Assembly (NCBI GenBank): GCA_015060005.1
Contig: SUZI01000005.1
Span: 1 to 64,000 of the forward strand
Direction: 5' to 3'
Length of the DNA: 64,000 nt
Origin: Rikenellaceae bacterium
GTDB taxonomy: Bacteria; Bacteroidota; Bacteroidia; Bacteroidales; Rikenellaceae
Shown here: one piece after another, positions 52,844 to 61,925 of the stretch
Numbering within the stretch: the first letter of the stretch is position 1
Layout of the letters: each line of letters starts with the position of its first letter
Notes under the pieces: generated by a model
The model's input: the letters and a program-made list of their open reading frames with translations, nothing else
Told to the model about the DNA's origin: nothing
Databases searched by the model: none
Translations under genes and position numbers: made by a program

Positions 52844-54714
52844 TTAAGATACGACACATATTAATCACTATAATATTCACTCTCTGCTCGGTGCAGGGCG
52901 TCGGGGCACAGGAGATTTTGCCTCGCATAAACTCCCTTGCCGAGAATAGGGAATATATGAATCTGCTCCGTCGTGAGAGAGCTTTAGAGATTAAATCTGA
53001 CTCTGTGGTGGCGGTGATGGCTACCATCCGCTCGCAGATTCGTGCTATGGCTGTACAGGATACTATCCCTGCGGCTGCCGACTCGTTAGCGGTAGTGTTG
53101 ACCTCGGCAGACCAGGTTATGTATCAGCTGCGTGCCGAGAAGCTGCAACTCGTCGACTCAATAAACGCCATTGAGCAGCAACACGTGCTCTCGCGTATGG
53201 ATAACAATCGCGGTGCTGTCGCAAGTTCCTCGAGTTCTATATTCAACAACGACTACCTGCGTCAGTCGCTTCCCGAGGAGGACTATATCTCGCTGCTGAG
53301 AGTTCACGCTATGGAGACAGATGTCCGAGCAAAGGTACGTCAGTATGGAGAGGGATATATTCGCATCAAATCGTTATACGACAAATACTTAATGTCGGCT
53401 GTCGAGGGCGAGGCAGGAGCCCTTTACGAAGAGCTTACCGCAGCTATGGCAGCCAACGATGCTCTCGACCGAGAGATAGCACAGGCGTGGGGTGAGATAT
53501 TCGACCAGAAGACCTATGTCTACTCTTATTTCCTCGAGAAGGAGAATCGTGTCGATGTGCTCAATATAACCGAGGGTATGATGCGTGATGCACAACTCAA
53601 GATTGCCAACGATGCCGAGGGATGTATGTCGGCAGCTCTGGTCGACTACTGCCTGCAGAAGAATGTGGTGCTCAACTTTGAGACCTATGTAGCTCGTCTG
53701 CTCAATGCACAAAGCTCATTGGACTCTCTCTCTAATGACTCTCGCATACACCGCGAATTAGACTACCGCCTGCCTACGTTCGAGGTGGAGCGTCGCTCGT
53801 TTGTGCAGTATGAGCCTATACAATTCCACACCAAGAGCCCATACAATTCACAAAATCCAGTCCCCGAGTGCGTTGTATATGAGTACGGAACAATCTATCG
53901 ACTTCTGCTCGGCAACTATAAGTATGAGCAAAATCTCAACATCTTCAAGGGCATAGCCCCTCTCTATATAAAGCAGGAGGAGGATGGCAGATATAGCTAC
54001 TACGCAGGTGGTTTTCGCACCAAATCGGAGGCAGAGGCTGCTGAGGGTATTTTACGCAAAAAGAATTTCCGCAACCCTCAGATTATAGAGTGGTGTAATG
54101 GTCAGATGACCAACATCACCGCTTTGGGTGAGGAGGGAGAGCGACACTACCGCATAGAGATTGATGGTTTGGAGAAACTCTCAGACTTGACACTCTCGAT
54201 AATACGCGATAACGCTCCTGATTGTCAGCTCTCTAAAGTGGGCGACACGTCGTTTATCTTAGGTTCATTCGACTCACAGGCTGTTGCCAAGCAGGTGGCA
54301 GAATCACTTAAGCAGAGCGACGAGACGCTACAGATTAAGGTCGCTGTCATAGGCGAGGCGGGCAATGAGGAAAGCGAAGCAGAGGAGATTGAAAGTGAAG
54401 AGACAACTACCGACGACACACCTACCGAGATAGCCGTGGTTGCACCTAAGGCTAAGGCTAAGGCTAACGCTGAAGCAATAGCAGAGATAGAGCCTGAGAT
54501 GCAGATTGAGGAGGGTGCTAACGTCGCAGCAACGACAGAAACTGAGGCGACAGACCAAACTGAAATAGCAACCGAAGTAACTACCGATATTGAAAGCGAA
54601 GCGACGGTCGAGGAGGTAGCACCAGAAGAGATAGAACCTATGGTGCAAGAGGTTACGGAGGTTGTAACTGAGACAACAACCGAAGTAGATACAACGGTTG
54701 AAGCAGAGGAGTAG
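52831..54714 (+). CDS. Secreted SPOR-domain protein with acidic tail
   Basis: A 627-residue protein with a signal peptide (IRHILITIIFTLCSVQGVGAQ). A helical N-terminal region (to about 340) is followed by a SPOR-type domain (about 347-423, containing GRYSYYAGGFRTKSEAEAAE) and a second, more divergent SPOR-like unit (about 440-508). SPOR domains bind denuded peptidoglycan. The final 115 residues are low complexity, rich in Glu, Thr, Ala and Val. The start overlaps trkH by 13 bp; ATG 52840 is an in-frame alternative. It probably acts at the cell wall. Confidence 0.87.
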   Translation: MVEMIKIRHILITIIFTLCSVQGVGAQEILPRINSLAENREYMNLLRRERALEIKSDSVVAVMATIRSQIRAMAVQDTIPAAADSLAVVLTSADQVMYQLRAEKLQLVDSINAIEQQHVLSRMDNNRGAVASSSSSIFNNDYLRQSLPEEDYISLLRVHAMETDVRAKVRQYGEGYIRIKSLYDKYLMSAVEGEAGALYEELTAAMAANDALDREIAQAWGEIFDQKTYVYSYFLEKENRVDVLNITEGMMRDAQLKIANDAEGCMSAALVDYCLQKNVVLNFETYVARLLNAQSSLDSLSNDSRIHRELDYRLPTFEVERRSFVQYEPIQFHTKSPYNSQNPVPECVVYEYGTIYRLLLGNYKYEQNLNIFKGIAPLYIKQEEDGRYSYYAGGFRTKSEAEAAEGILRKKNFRNPQIIEWCNGQMTNITALGEEGERHYRIEIDGLEKLSDLTLSIIRDNAPDCQLSKVGDTSFILGSFDSQAVAKQVAESLKQSDETLQIKVAVIGEAGNEESEAEEIESEETTTDDTPTEIAVVAPKAKAKANAEAIAEIEPEMQIEEGANVAATTETEATDQTEIATEVTTDIESEATVEEVAPEEIEPMVQEVTEVVTETTTEVDTTVEAEE

Positions 54715-54749
54715 ATAAAACCATTGGCAACATTATAAACCAGATAGTT

Positions 54750-55217
54750 ATGGGAACGGGAGCAATAATTTTATTAGTACTGCTGGGAGTATTTTTCCTG
54801 GTTGTAGAGTTAGTATTCCTGCAAGGCGTTACAATAGGCGTTCTATTGTCATTGGCGAGCTATGGTTCAGCCATCTATCTCGCCTTTAGAAGCAATGGCG
54901 TGATGGGTGGAGTTATAGTGATTGTCATCATACTCCTGCTCTCACTCATCGCAACGATATTCTCCCTCAGAGCCAAGACGTGGCGACGTTTAGCACTCAA
55001 TGACAAGTTAGAGGGAGTGAGTATGCAGAGTCCCGAGCACGAACTTGTCGTTGGCGATAAGGGCGTGAGCCTATCTCGCCTCTGCCCTATGGGTAAAGTC
55101 AACTTTAATGGAAAGGTCTACGAAGCCAAGTCCCTCGATGCCTATATCGACCAACGTAGCGAGGTCGTCGTAGTTGGCTTTGAGAACTTCACGGTGCTGG
55201 TTAAGATAGTAAAGTAA
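54750..55217 (+). CDS. NfeD family membrane protein
   Basis: A 155-residue short NfeD protein: two to three N-terminal spans (to about 75) and a C-terminal OB-fold domain (KGVSLSRLCPMGKVNFNGKVYEAKSLDAYI). NfeD proteins are typically encoded next to flotillin-like SPFH proteins and are thought to help organise membrane domains. floA follows 37 bp downstream, as expected. Confidence 0.9.
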   Translation: MGTGAIILLVLLGVFFLVVELVFLQGVTIGVLLSLASYGSAIYLAFRSNGVMGGVIVIVIILLLSLIATIFSLRAKTWRRLALNDKLEGVSMQSPEHELVVGDKGVSLSRLCPMGKVNFNGKVYEAKSLDAYIDQRSEVVVVGFENFTVLVKIVK

Positions 55218-55254
55218 AAGTTTAATTGTAAAACCCTAAAACACTTGCAATATT

Positions 55255-56229
55255 ATGGTTATGGAGACTAATTACATCATTTTTGGAGTGGTAGCACTAT
55301 CGTTTGTTGCCATCTGGATAATATTCTACTACATCCCCGTAGGCTTGTGGTTCTCGGCATTGGTTTCGGGCGTGAGAATCAATCTGCTTCAGCTCTTCCT
55401 GATGCGTTGGCGTAGAGTTCCGCCAGGGGTCATCGTATCGTCGATGATTGAGGGAACGAAGGCGGGCTTGAAGCTCGATGCAAACGAATTGGAGGCACAC
55501 TTCTTGGCAGGTGGCAACGTAACCAATGTTGTCCACGCTTTAGTGTCGGCTCGGAAGGCAAACATCAACCTCGACTTCCAGATGGCTACCGCTATCGACT
55601 TGGCAGGTCGTGATGTATTTGAGGCGGTACAGATGTCAGTCAACCCTAAAGTAATCAACACTCCTCCGGTAGCAGCTGTTGCCAAAGATGGTATCCAGCT
55701 CATCGCAAAGGCTCGCGTTACAGTACGTGCCAACATCAAGCAGCTGGTAGGAGGTGCCGGCGAGGAGACTGTTCTGGCACGTGTAGGCGAGGGTATTGTA
55801 TCGTCTATCGGCTCAGCTATATCGCACAAAGTGGTGCTGGAAAATCCCGACTCTATCTCACGCGTAGTATTGGAGAAGGGTTTGGATGCAGGTACTGCAT
55901 TTGAGATTCTCTCTATCGACATCGCAGATATTGACGTAGGTAAGAATATCGGTGCTCAGCTGCAGATGGACCAGGCTGACGCTGACAAGAACATCGCTCA
56001 GGCAAAGGCTGAAGAGCGTCGAGCAATGGCAGTAGCATTGGAGCAGGAGAATAAGGCGAAAGCACAGGACGCACGTGCTAAAGTTATCTTGGCTGAGGCT
56101 GAAGTACCATTGGCAATGGCAGAGGCTTTCCGCAATGGTAATCTCGGCATTATGGATTACTACAAGATGAAAAACATCATCGCCGACACTCAGATGCGTG
56201 ATACTCTCTCAAAGAGCGAGAAGAAATAA
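55255..56229 (+). CDS. floA: Flotillin-like protein FloA
   Basis: A 324-residue SPFH/UPF0365 scaffold protein that marks functional membrane microdomains. It has an N-terminal membrane-associated stretch (about 7-35), the characteristic [23 protein letters not shown], a band-7 region and a C-terminal coiled coil with Ala/Glu-rich repeats ([20 protein letters not shown]). ATG 55261 is an alternative start two codons in. It ends a plus-strand run that begins at 50587 and is closed by a strong terminator. Confidence 0.95.
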   Translation: MVMETNYIIFGVVALSFVAIWIIFYYIPVGLWFSALVSGVRINLLQLFLMRWRRVPPGVIVSSMIEGTKAGLKLDANELEAHFLAGGNVTNVVHALVSARKANINLDFQMATAIDLAGRDVFEAVQMSVNPKVINTPPVAAVAKDGIQLIAKARVTVRANIKQLVGGAGEETVLARVGEGIVSSIGSAISHKVVLENPDSISRVVLEKGLDAGTAFEILSIDIADIDVGKNIGAQLQMDQADADKNIAQAKAEERRAMAVALEQENKAKAQDARAKVILAEAEVPLAMAEAFRNGNLGIMDYYKMKNIIADTQMRDTLSKSEKK

Positions 56230-56246
56230 CACTATCTAACAGAAGA

Positions 56247-56282
56247 AAAGAGGGTGCTCAACAATGTGTTGGCACCCTCTTT
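56247..56282. terminator. Bidirectional terminator between floA and the sigma operon
   Basis: AAAGAGGGTGC (56247-56257) pairs with GCACCCTCTTT (56272-56282), and the loop extends the stem by CAACA/TGTTG. T-rich sequence follows on both strands, so it can serve both convergent genes. Confidence 0.9.
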
Positions 56283-56293
56283 CTCTATTTCTG

Positions 56294-56659
56294 CTATCGG
56301 CGAGACAGAAGTGGTAGCAAGACCACGACACTTGCCACAACGATAAGAGCTACAACAGGCAGCAACTCCATAACGCCGACAGTAGGCATACTACCCCACT
56401 CCCAACTGAGGATATCCATCACACGTGAGATGATGGCAGGGTTTGTCGCAAGGTAAACCACAACACCTATGCCGACTATCAAACCAAGAGCAAAAGCCAC
56501 CATAAGTAACTGACGATAGTGGCGATGACTCTGCTCTACATACTCTCTGACACTCTCGACTGCCTCTATACGTCGCTGAAGCTGCGATGTAAAATCCTCC
56601 GCTGAACTAAGGCGGGGTTGAAATGCAGCAAATCTATCTTTTAAGAATTTATCTTCCAT
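56294..56659 (-). CDS. Small membrane protein, possible anti-sigma factor
   Basis: A 121-residue protein with a charged N-terminal 48 residues (KDRFAAFQPRLSSAEDFTSQ) and two hydrophobic segments (about 49-72 and 95-118). Its gene overlaps the end of the sigma-factor gene by 11 bp. That position and topology fit an anti-sigma factor, but no zinc-finger or other anti-sigma motif is visible. Confidence 0.7.
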   Translation of the reverse strand: MEDKFLKDRFAAFQPRLSSAEDFTSQLQRRIEAVESVREYVEQSHRHYRQLLMVAFALGLIVGIGVVVYLATNPAIISRVMDILSWEWGSMPTVGVMELLPVVALIVVASVVVLLPLLSRR

Positions 56660-57134
56660 TGCTCAACTTATTTTTAAGATGTGTTCTGCCTCGCGAGAGT
56701 TGCATCTTGACGGCATCCTCTCCATCGCCCGTAATCTGTGCCACCTCGCGAATCGTATATCCTTGCAGATAGTAAAGAAGTATAGCCGTACGTTCCTTCA
56801 CCGAGAGGCTTTCCAATGCCATATATAGCTCCTGATATTCAAACTCACCGTCGGCTCGCAGGTCGCTATCCATCACATTTGCTCTATCGATATCGGTCAA
56901 CAAAGTGGAGCTCTTACGGCGGTAATCAACCATCGTATTGTAGGCTATGCGATATAGCCAAGTCGAGAATTTGTAGTGCTCGACGTAGCTATCTTTGGCA
57001 AGATACGCCTTCAGGATAGCCTCCTGAGCTATGTCGTCAGCTAACATCCTGTCGCCACAACACAACGCCAGCAGGAACCTACGCAAAGGCTCCTGCTCAG
57101 CAGTGATAAGTTCGACAAATCGTTGGCGAGTCAT
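56649..57134 (-). CDS. ECF-type RNA polymerase sigma factor
   Basis: A 161-residue sigma-70 family protein. Region 2 (about 10-75) has DDIAQEAILKAYLA and FSTWLYRIAYNTMVDYRRK; region 4 (about 105-155) has ERTAILLYYLQGYTIREVAQITGDGEDAVKMQLSRGR. It lies between two small membrane-protein genes. Targets are unknown; self-regulation is likely by analogy with other ECF factors. Confidence 0.93.
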   Translation of the reverse strand: MTRQRFVELITAEQEPLRRFLLALCCGDRMLADDIAQEAILKAYLAKDSYVEHYKFSTWLYRIAYNTMVDYRRKSSTLLTDIDRANVMDSDLRADGEFEYQELYMALESLSVKERTAILLYYLQGYTIREVAQITGDGEDAVKMQLSRGRTHLKNKLSNGR

Positions 57135-57147
57135 CAGTTACGACACT

Positions 57148-57543
57148 TTACTTATTGAGCAACTTTTTGCCAACAAAATAGGTTACGATAAGGGCAATGC
57201 CAAGAGCTGACAGCACAGCACCAGACATTATTATCAATATCACGACATCACTTGCGTAGTCAATATACGGAAGAAATATCAACGACACCATTACCGCTGC
57301 ACCCACAAACAGTAGCATCAAGCCACACATAAGCTTTGTGAGCAGACGTTCAGCTGGGCTCTTTGCATTGCCAAACTGCAGTTCGCCGATATTCAGATCG
57401 GCATTTCGCTCTATGGCAGCCATCATAAGAGCCGCTTTCTTCTCGTTTCGATGCATCACGCATCGTGCAATCAGCCAAATTGTAACAAGTGGTAACACAA
57501 CACAGATTCCAATAGGAATAAGTAGAGCAACAAGCCATTCCAT
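57148..57543 (-). CDS. DUF6249-like small membrane protein
   Basis: A 131-residue protein with an N-terminal span (about 5-27), a charged central loop (HRNEKKAALMMAAIERNADL) and two C-terminal spans. This layout resembles the DUF6249 proteins often found beside ECF sigma genes in Bacteroidetes; the family name is given from memory. It is first in the operon, 13 bp before the sigma-factor gene. Confidence 0.7.
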   Translation of the reverse strand: MEWLVALLIPIGICVVLPLVTIWLIARCVMHRNEKKAALMMAAIERNADLNIGELQFGNAKSPAERLLTKLMCGLMLLFVGAAVMVSLIFLPYIDYASDVVILIIMSGAVLSALGIALIVTYFVGKKLLNK

Positions 57544-57616
57544 AGTAAATGATATTTAAGGGTTAAAATGTAGCTCCGCCTTGAAGCCATCCACTACTTA
57601 AACGATAAAACCGCAT

Positions 57617-57624
57617 CAAAGGTA
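57617..57624 (-). promoter_or_regulatory. -7 element of the ECF sigma operon
   Basis: TACCTTTG on the minus strand (57624-57617) matches TAnnTTTG, 74 bases before the ATG at 57543. A small hairpin (57683-57689 with 57694-57700) lies further upstream, between the divergent promoters. No good -33 element is visible. Confidence 0.4.
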
Positions 57625-57717
57625 ACATTTACCTCACATTTTTATAATAAAAAGAGTCATTATTCGTTTATTATTGCGAAAAATTCCTCTCGTGAGGAAT
57701 AAAAAATGGGATAATCG

Positions 57718-57748
57718 TTCGCAATATCATTGCTTTTTGGTATATTTG
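57718..57748 (+). promoter_or_regulatory. Promoter of the FISUMP lipoprotein gene
   Basis: TTCG (57718-57721), 19 bases, then TATATTTG (57741-57748). The -7 element is a full match; the start codon at 57783 is 34 bases downstream. Confidence 0.55.
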
Positions 57749-57782
57749 CGGATAATTTAATGCGAATTGTAAGTAATCAGAT

Positions 57783-59276
57783 ATGAAGACTCTCTTTAGA
57801 AGCGTTTTTTCAATTTTTGTTTTCTCGGCTGTCGCTCTGCTCTCTTTCACTGCGTGCGACGATGACGAGAAGTATAATTTTGTCTTTGAGTTGCAGGGCA
57901 GCATCGTTACCGAGCCAGGTACGACTGTAACGATGCCTATCGTAGCAAGCAACATATCATCGGTCAGCGTATCAAGCTACCCGGCAGGTTGGACTGTGGA
58001 TAAGATTGACGTTGCCACCTGGACCGTTACCATCACCGCTCCGAAGAAGTATACCGCCGAGGATGAAAAGGTGGAGGAGAATGGTACTCTGAAACTCATA
58101 GGATACACCTCGGCAGGTACATCAGTAACAGCTACGTGCTATCTGTCGCTGCTCAATAAGTCAATAGATTTGACCGACGTGCCATCTAACTGCTATGCTA
58201 TCTGGCAGAAAGACACACGCTACACCATCGATGTAACACATCGTGGCGAGCAGATGGGCGAGCAGTTCACAGCAGAGAAGGTCGATGTTATGTGGCAGAG
58301 CTCAAAGGATTTGATTAAGTATCACAGCTACGACGCTGCTCGAGGTGAGTTCACATTCTTCATTGGCAATGAAGAGGTTACCGATGACGACGACAACGTA
58401 ATTGAGACACGCGTTCCCGACGGCAGTGCTATCATCGCAGCTTACGACGCTGCCGATGAGGTCATCTGGAGCTGGCACGTATGGGTTACAGGCTCGGATA
58501 TTGAGTCGACAGCTATTGCTACTGCAGCAGGTACATTTATGGACCGCAACTTAGGTGCTTATGCCAACAGCGACGGAGCAACCAACACCACGAAGATTCA
58601 CGAGTCGTATGGTTACTACTACCAATGGGGCCGCAAAGACCCATTCAATCGCCCATACCACTACAATATGGCTAATAACTCCAACAAGTCGGGCTACGAC
58701 AGCAATGGCAACACCGTGAGATTTAAGGCTGCCACCGCCGACAATAGCGACACCGGTTCAGAGGAGTTTGCACGCAAAAATCCTACTACTCTGATTTTGG
58801 GTGCAGAGGATAATGGTTGGGATTGGTTGTTCGACAGCCACAACTCATCACTGTGGAGTGCTTCACAGAAGAGTGTCAACGACCCTTGTCCACGTGGCTG
58901 GCGAATACCTACAAGCAATCAGTTTGCTATGCTCGACATCGATGCAGCAGACGATGCACTTCCTTCGGCAGAGGTTAAAGATAAGTGGGGCTGGTATCTG
59001 AGCGACGCATCGGGCGTGAAGATGTTTATGCTGGGTGCAGGTCGTCGCAGCTATGAGACGGGCGTATTTACCAACGTAAACAACTACGAGAGCACACCTC
59101 CTGTCCCCTGGATTGGTTTCTACTGGACAGCCGACACAGGCGAGAAGGATGCTAATGCGGCTAAATCGATGTTCTTTGACCTTAACACCACACGTGCTGT
59201 GAATAACCGCTATGAGCCTGCACGCGAGATGTACAGAGCCAATGCAATGCAAATACGCTGTGTCCGTATTCAATAG
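57783..59276 (+). CDS. Surface lipoprotein with C-terminal FISUMP domain
   Basis: A 497-residue lipoprotein: MKTLFRSVFSIFVFSAVALLSFTAC with DDDEK after the cysteine, a strong surface-export signal for Bacteroidetes. The N-terminal part (about 28-130) is a BACON-like beta-sandwich. The C-terminal region (about 255-497) has the Fibrobacter succinogenes major paralogous (FISUMP) pattern: FMDRNLGAYA, YYQWGRKDPFNRP, DPCPRGWRIPT, FYWTAD and IRCVR. Such proteins are abundant in Bacteroidales but their role is unknown. It stands alone with its own promoter and terminator. Confidence 0.85.
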   Translation: MKTLFRSVFSIFVFSAVALLSFTACDDDEKYNFVFELQGSIVTEPGTTVTMPIVASNISSVSVSSYPAGWTVDKIDVATWTVTITAPKKYTAEDEKVEENGTLKLIGYTSAGTSVTATCYLSLLNKSIDLTDVPSNCYAIWQKDTRYTIDVTHRGEQMGEQFTAEKVDVMWQSSKDLIKYHSYDAARGEFTFFIGNEEVTDDDDNVIETRVPDGSAIIAAYDAADEVIWSWHVWVTGSDIESTAIATAAGTFMDRNLGAYANSDGATNTTKIHESYGYYYQWGRKDPFNRPYHYNMANNSNKSGYDSNGNTVRFKAATADNSDTGSEEFARKNPTTLILGAEDNGWDWLFDSHNSSLWSASQKSVNDPCPRGWRIPTSNQFAMLDIDAADDALPSAEVKDKWGWYLSDASGVKMFMLGAGRRSYETGVFTNVNNYESTPPVPWIGFYWTADTGEKDANAAKSMFFDLNTTRAVNNRYEPAREMYRANAMQIRCVRIQ

Positions 59277-59306
59277 TGTGTGATGAAAAAGCAATCAGTC
59301 ATAAAG

Positions 59307-59342
59307 AGTCCTCAAAGTTATTGTGCTTCGGGGGCTTTTTTT
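59307..59342 (+). terminator. Terminator of the FISUMP lipoprotein gene
   Basis: AGTCCTC (59307-59313) pairs with GGGGGCT (59330-59336) using two G-U pairs across a 16-base loop, followed by a run of seven T. Confidence 0.7.
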
Positions 59343-59417
59343 GTGCTGAAAGTATTGATAGTATCGTAAAGAATTGTTAATTTTACAAAGTTAATTTCGA
59401 AATAAACTTTTGCAACT

Positions 59418-60119
59418 ATGAAGCATAGAGACGTTATCATTGCCTGCGACTTCAGCAGTGCCGAGGCTACCCTTCAATTTCTTGATAAATTTACCGACTG
59501 CAAGCCTTTCGTAAAGATTGGTATGGAGCTATATTATGCCGCCGGCCCTGCTATCGTTCAGCAGATAAAGGCTCGTGGACACAAGATTTTCCTTGACTTG
59601 AAGCTTCACGATATTCCAAATACCGTTAAGAAGGCAATGGCTGTTCTGTCGAAGATGGATGTCGATATGTGTAATCTGCACGCAGCAGGCACTATCGAGA
59701 TGATGAAGGCTGCCCTCGAGGGTCTCACCCGCGAGGATGGTACACGCCCACTGCTCATAGCTGTTACACAGCTCACCTCGACAAGCGAGGAGCGTATGCA
59801 GCGAGAGCTCTTGATTAACGCATCAATCAACGACACTATAGTGCAGTATGCTCGCAACGCAAAAGAGGCGGGATTGGATGGCGTTGTATGCTCACCATTA
59901 GAGGCAGGTATGGTTAAGGAGGCTTGTGGCGAGGCGTTCGTTACGGTTACCCCAGGAGTACGTTTTGCCGATGGAGAGGTTGGCGACCAGGTACGCGTAA
60001 CCACACCAGCACGTGCTAAGGAGATTGGTACCGACTATATCGTTGTTGGTCGCCCTATCACACAGGCTACTGACCCTGTAGCAGCATATAAGCGTTGTGT
60101 GGAGGAGTTTGTTGGATAA
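59418..60119 (+). CDS. pyrF: Orotidine 5'-phosphate decarboxylase
   Basis: Converts OMP to UMP, the last step of de novo pyrimidine synthesis. The 233-residue TIM barrel has the group I motif in [13 protein letters not shown] (catalytic Asp-Lys-Asp), VTPGVRF, and the C-terminal [14 protein letters not shown]. It is the first of pyrF-pyrE-pyrB, with an 18-bp gap to pyrE. The spacer upstream (59343-59417) lacks a clean promoter match. Confidence 0.97.
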   Translation: MKHRDVIIACDFSSAEATLQFLDKFTDCKPFVKIGMELYYAAGPAIVQQIKARGHKIFLDLKLHDIPNTVKKAMAVLSKMDVDMCNLHAAGTIEMMKAALEGLTREDGTRPLLIAVTQLTSTSEERMQRELLINASINDTIVQYARNAKEAGLDGVVCSPLEAGMVKEACGEAFVTVTPGVRFADGEVGDQVRVTTPARAKEIGTDYIVVGRPITQATDPVAAYKRCVEEFVG

Positions 60120-60137
60120 AAGTTAAAACCAAATAAT

Positions 60138-60770
60138 ATGGAAAAGTCAATTGCTAAAGATTTGCTCTCTATTGGTGCAGTATTTTTGCGTCCTGAGCAG
60201 CCATTCACCTGGGCAAGTGGTATCAAGAGCCCAATCTATTGCGACAACCGTCTGACTCTCACAGCTCCACGTGTGCGTGATAACGTCGAGAAGGGGCTGT
60301 CGGAGTTGGTTAAGAAGCATTTTCCCGAGTGTGAGGTGCTGATGGGCACAAGTACCGCAGGTATCGCTCACGCAGCTATCGTAGCCACCATTATGGATTT
60401 GCCAATGGGTTATGTGCGTAGCGGAGCTAAGGATCACGGTCGCACAAACCAGATTGAGGGTAAGTTGGAGAAAGGTGCCAAGGTCGTTGTTGTCGAGGAT
60501 TTGATTTCGACAGGCGGCAGCTGTATCGAGGTTGTAAATGTTTTGCGTGAGGCGGGAGCTGAAGTGCTGGGCGTCGTTAGCATCTTCACATACGGTATGC
60601 GTAAGGGTTTGGAGCGTATGGCTGAGGCAAACGTAGTGAACTACTCTCTCTCAAACCTTGATGCTTTGGTAGAGGCAGCCGCCGAGGATGGATACATCAA
60701 GACAGAGGATTGCGACCGCATCATCGCCTTCCGCAACAACCCATCAGATGAGAGCTGGATTAACAAATAA
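60138..60770 (+). CDS. pyrE: Orotate phosphoribosyltransferase
   Basis: Adds ribose phosphate from PRPP to orotate. The 210-residue protein has the PRPP-binding motif [17 protein letters not shown] (about 118-134), the flexible loop around [15 protein letters not shown], and [10 protein letters not shown]. It ends 14 bp before pyrB. Length and motifs are normal. Confidence 0.96.
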   Translation: MEKSIAKDLLSIGAVFLRPEQPFTWASGIKSPIYCDNRLTLTAPRVRDNVEKGLSELVKKHFPECEVLMGTSTAGIAHAAIVATIMDLPMGYVRSGAKDHGRTNQIEGKLEKGAKVVVVEDLISTGGSCIEVVNVLREAGAEVLGVVSIFTYGMRKGLERMAEANVVNYSLSNLDALVEAAAEDGYIKTEDCDRIIAFRNNPSDESWINK

Positions 60771-60784
60771 TAGATAGTTAGGTT

Positions 60785-61870
60785 ATGAGACACTTAATCG
60801 ACACCACCGACATTTCGGTTCAAGAGATTGACCAGATTATTGCTACGGCACTTGATATTATCGAGAATCGTGCAAAATATAGCGAGGTATGCAAAGGTAA
60901 GAAACTCGCTACCCTCTTTTATGAGCCAAGTACCCGAACCCGTCTGAGTTTCACATCTGCTATGATGGAGCTCGGAGGTAATGTGTTGGGATTTTCGGAT
61001 GCAGCATCATCGTCTGTGTCTAAGGGAGAGACAGTTGCCGACACGGTACGCGTGCTGAGTTGCTTTGCCGACATCATCGCTATGCGTCATAGCGTCGAGG
61101 GTGCTCCACTTGTTGCATCTCACTATTCGCGTATTCCTATCGTCAATGCTGGCGATGGCAGCCACGCACATCCTACGCAGACACTGACCGACCTATTGAC
61201 CATTCGCCGCGAGTTAGGCAGATTGAACAATCTGACGATAGGCTTCTGTGGCGACTTGAAGTTTGGGCGTACGGTACACTCACTCATCAAAGCCCTGTCG
61301 CGATATGAGGGTATTAATGTAGTGCTGATTGCCCCCGAAGAGCTGCGTCTGCCATCATACATACGTCGTGAGGTGTGCGACAAGAACAACATCCCTACTC
61401 GCGAGGTGGCTACTATGGAGGAGGTTATGCCAGAGCTGGATATCCTCTATATGACACGCGTACAAAAGGAGCGTTTCTTGGATGAGGAGGAGTTTGAGCG
61501 ACTGAAGGATAGCTTTGTTCTCAACGCCGACAAGCTCAAGGCAGCAAAGAAGGATATGATAGTCCTGCATCCGCTACCACGTGTGAATGAGATTACTCGC
61601 GACGTGGACAATGACCCACGTGCAGCATATTTCCGCCAGGTGGAGAATGGTAAGTTTGTACGTATGGCACTCATCTACACACTGCTCAAGTGGGCAGAGG
61701 AACACCCTGCCGAGGGCGAGACACCACGTCTTGACCACTCGCTGGTGCACAACGATTGGGAGTGCTCATCACGTCAGTGCATCTCAAATCGCGAGGATGT
61801 CGATAAACTCTTCCATCTGACTGATGATGGCGACTATCGCTGTGCTTACTGCGAAGCAAAATGTAAATAA
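60785..61870 (+). CDS. pyrB: Aspartate carbamoyltransferase with PyrI-like zinc tail
   Basis: Condenses carbamoyl phosphate with aspartate. Catalytic-chain motifs are complete: [35 protein letters not shown] and HPLPRVNEI. The protein is 361 residues, about 50 longer than E. coli PyrB. The additional C-terminus holds C327-x4-C332-x20-C353-x2-C356 (WECSSRQC...[10 protein letters not shown]), the spacing of the zinc site in the regulatory chain PyrI, including the CIS and KCKYCE-like context. The PyrI allosteric domain itself is absent, and no pyrI is in the window. Confidence 0.95.
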   Translation: MRHLIDTTDISVQEIDQIIATALDIIENRAKYSEVCKGKKLATLFYEPSTRTRLSFTSAMMELGGNVLGFSDAASSSVSKGETVADTVRVLSCFADIIAMRHSVEGAPLVASHYSRIPIVNAGDGSHAHPTQTLTDLLTIRRELGRLNNLTIGFCGDLKFGRTVHSLIKALSRYEGINVVLIAPEELRLPSYIRREVCDKNNIPTREVATMEEVMPELDILYMTRVQKERFLDEEEFERLKDSFVLNADKLKAAKKDMIVLHPLPRVNEITRDVDNDPRAAYFRQVENGKFVRMALIYTLLKWAEEHPAEGETPRLDHSLVHNDWECSSRQCISNREDVDKLFHLTDDGDYRCAYCEAKCK

Positions 61871-61881
61871 ATGATAATAAT

Positions 61882-61905
61882 GGGGCTGTCAGCGGTGGCA
61901 GCCCC
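61882..61905 (+). terminator. Hairpin between pyrB and purT
   Basis: GGGGCTGTC (61882-61890) pairs with GGCAGCCCC (61897-61905), one G-U, loop AGCGGT. No T-run follows, so it may be a partial terminator or an mRNA end-stabilising structure. Confidence 0.5.
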
Positions 61906-61925
61906 GACAATTTGTTAGTATAGTT

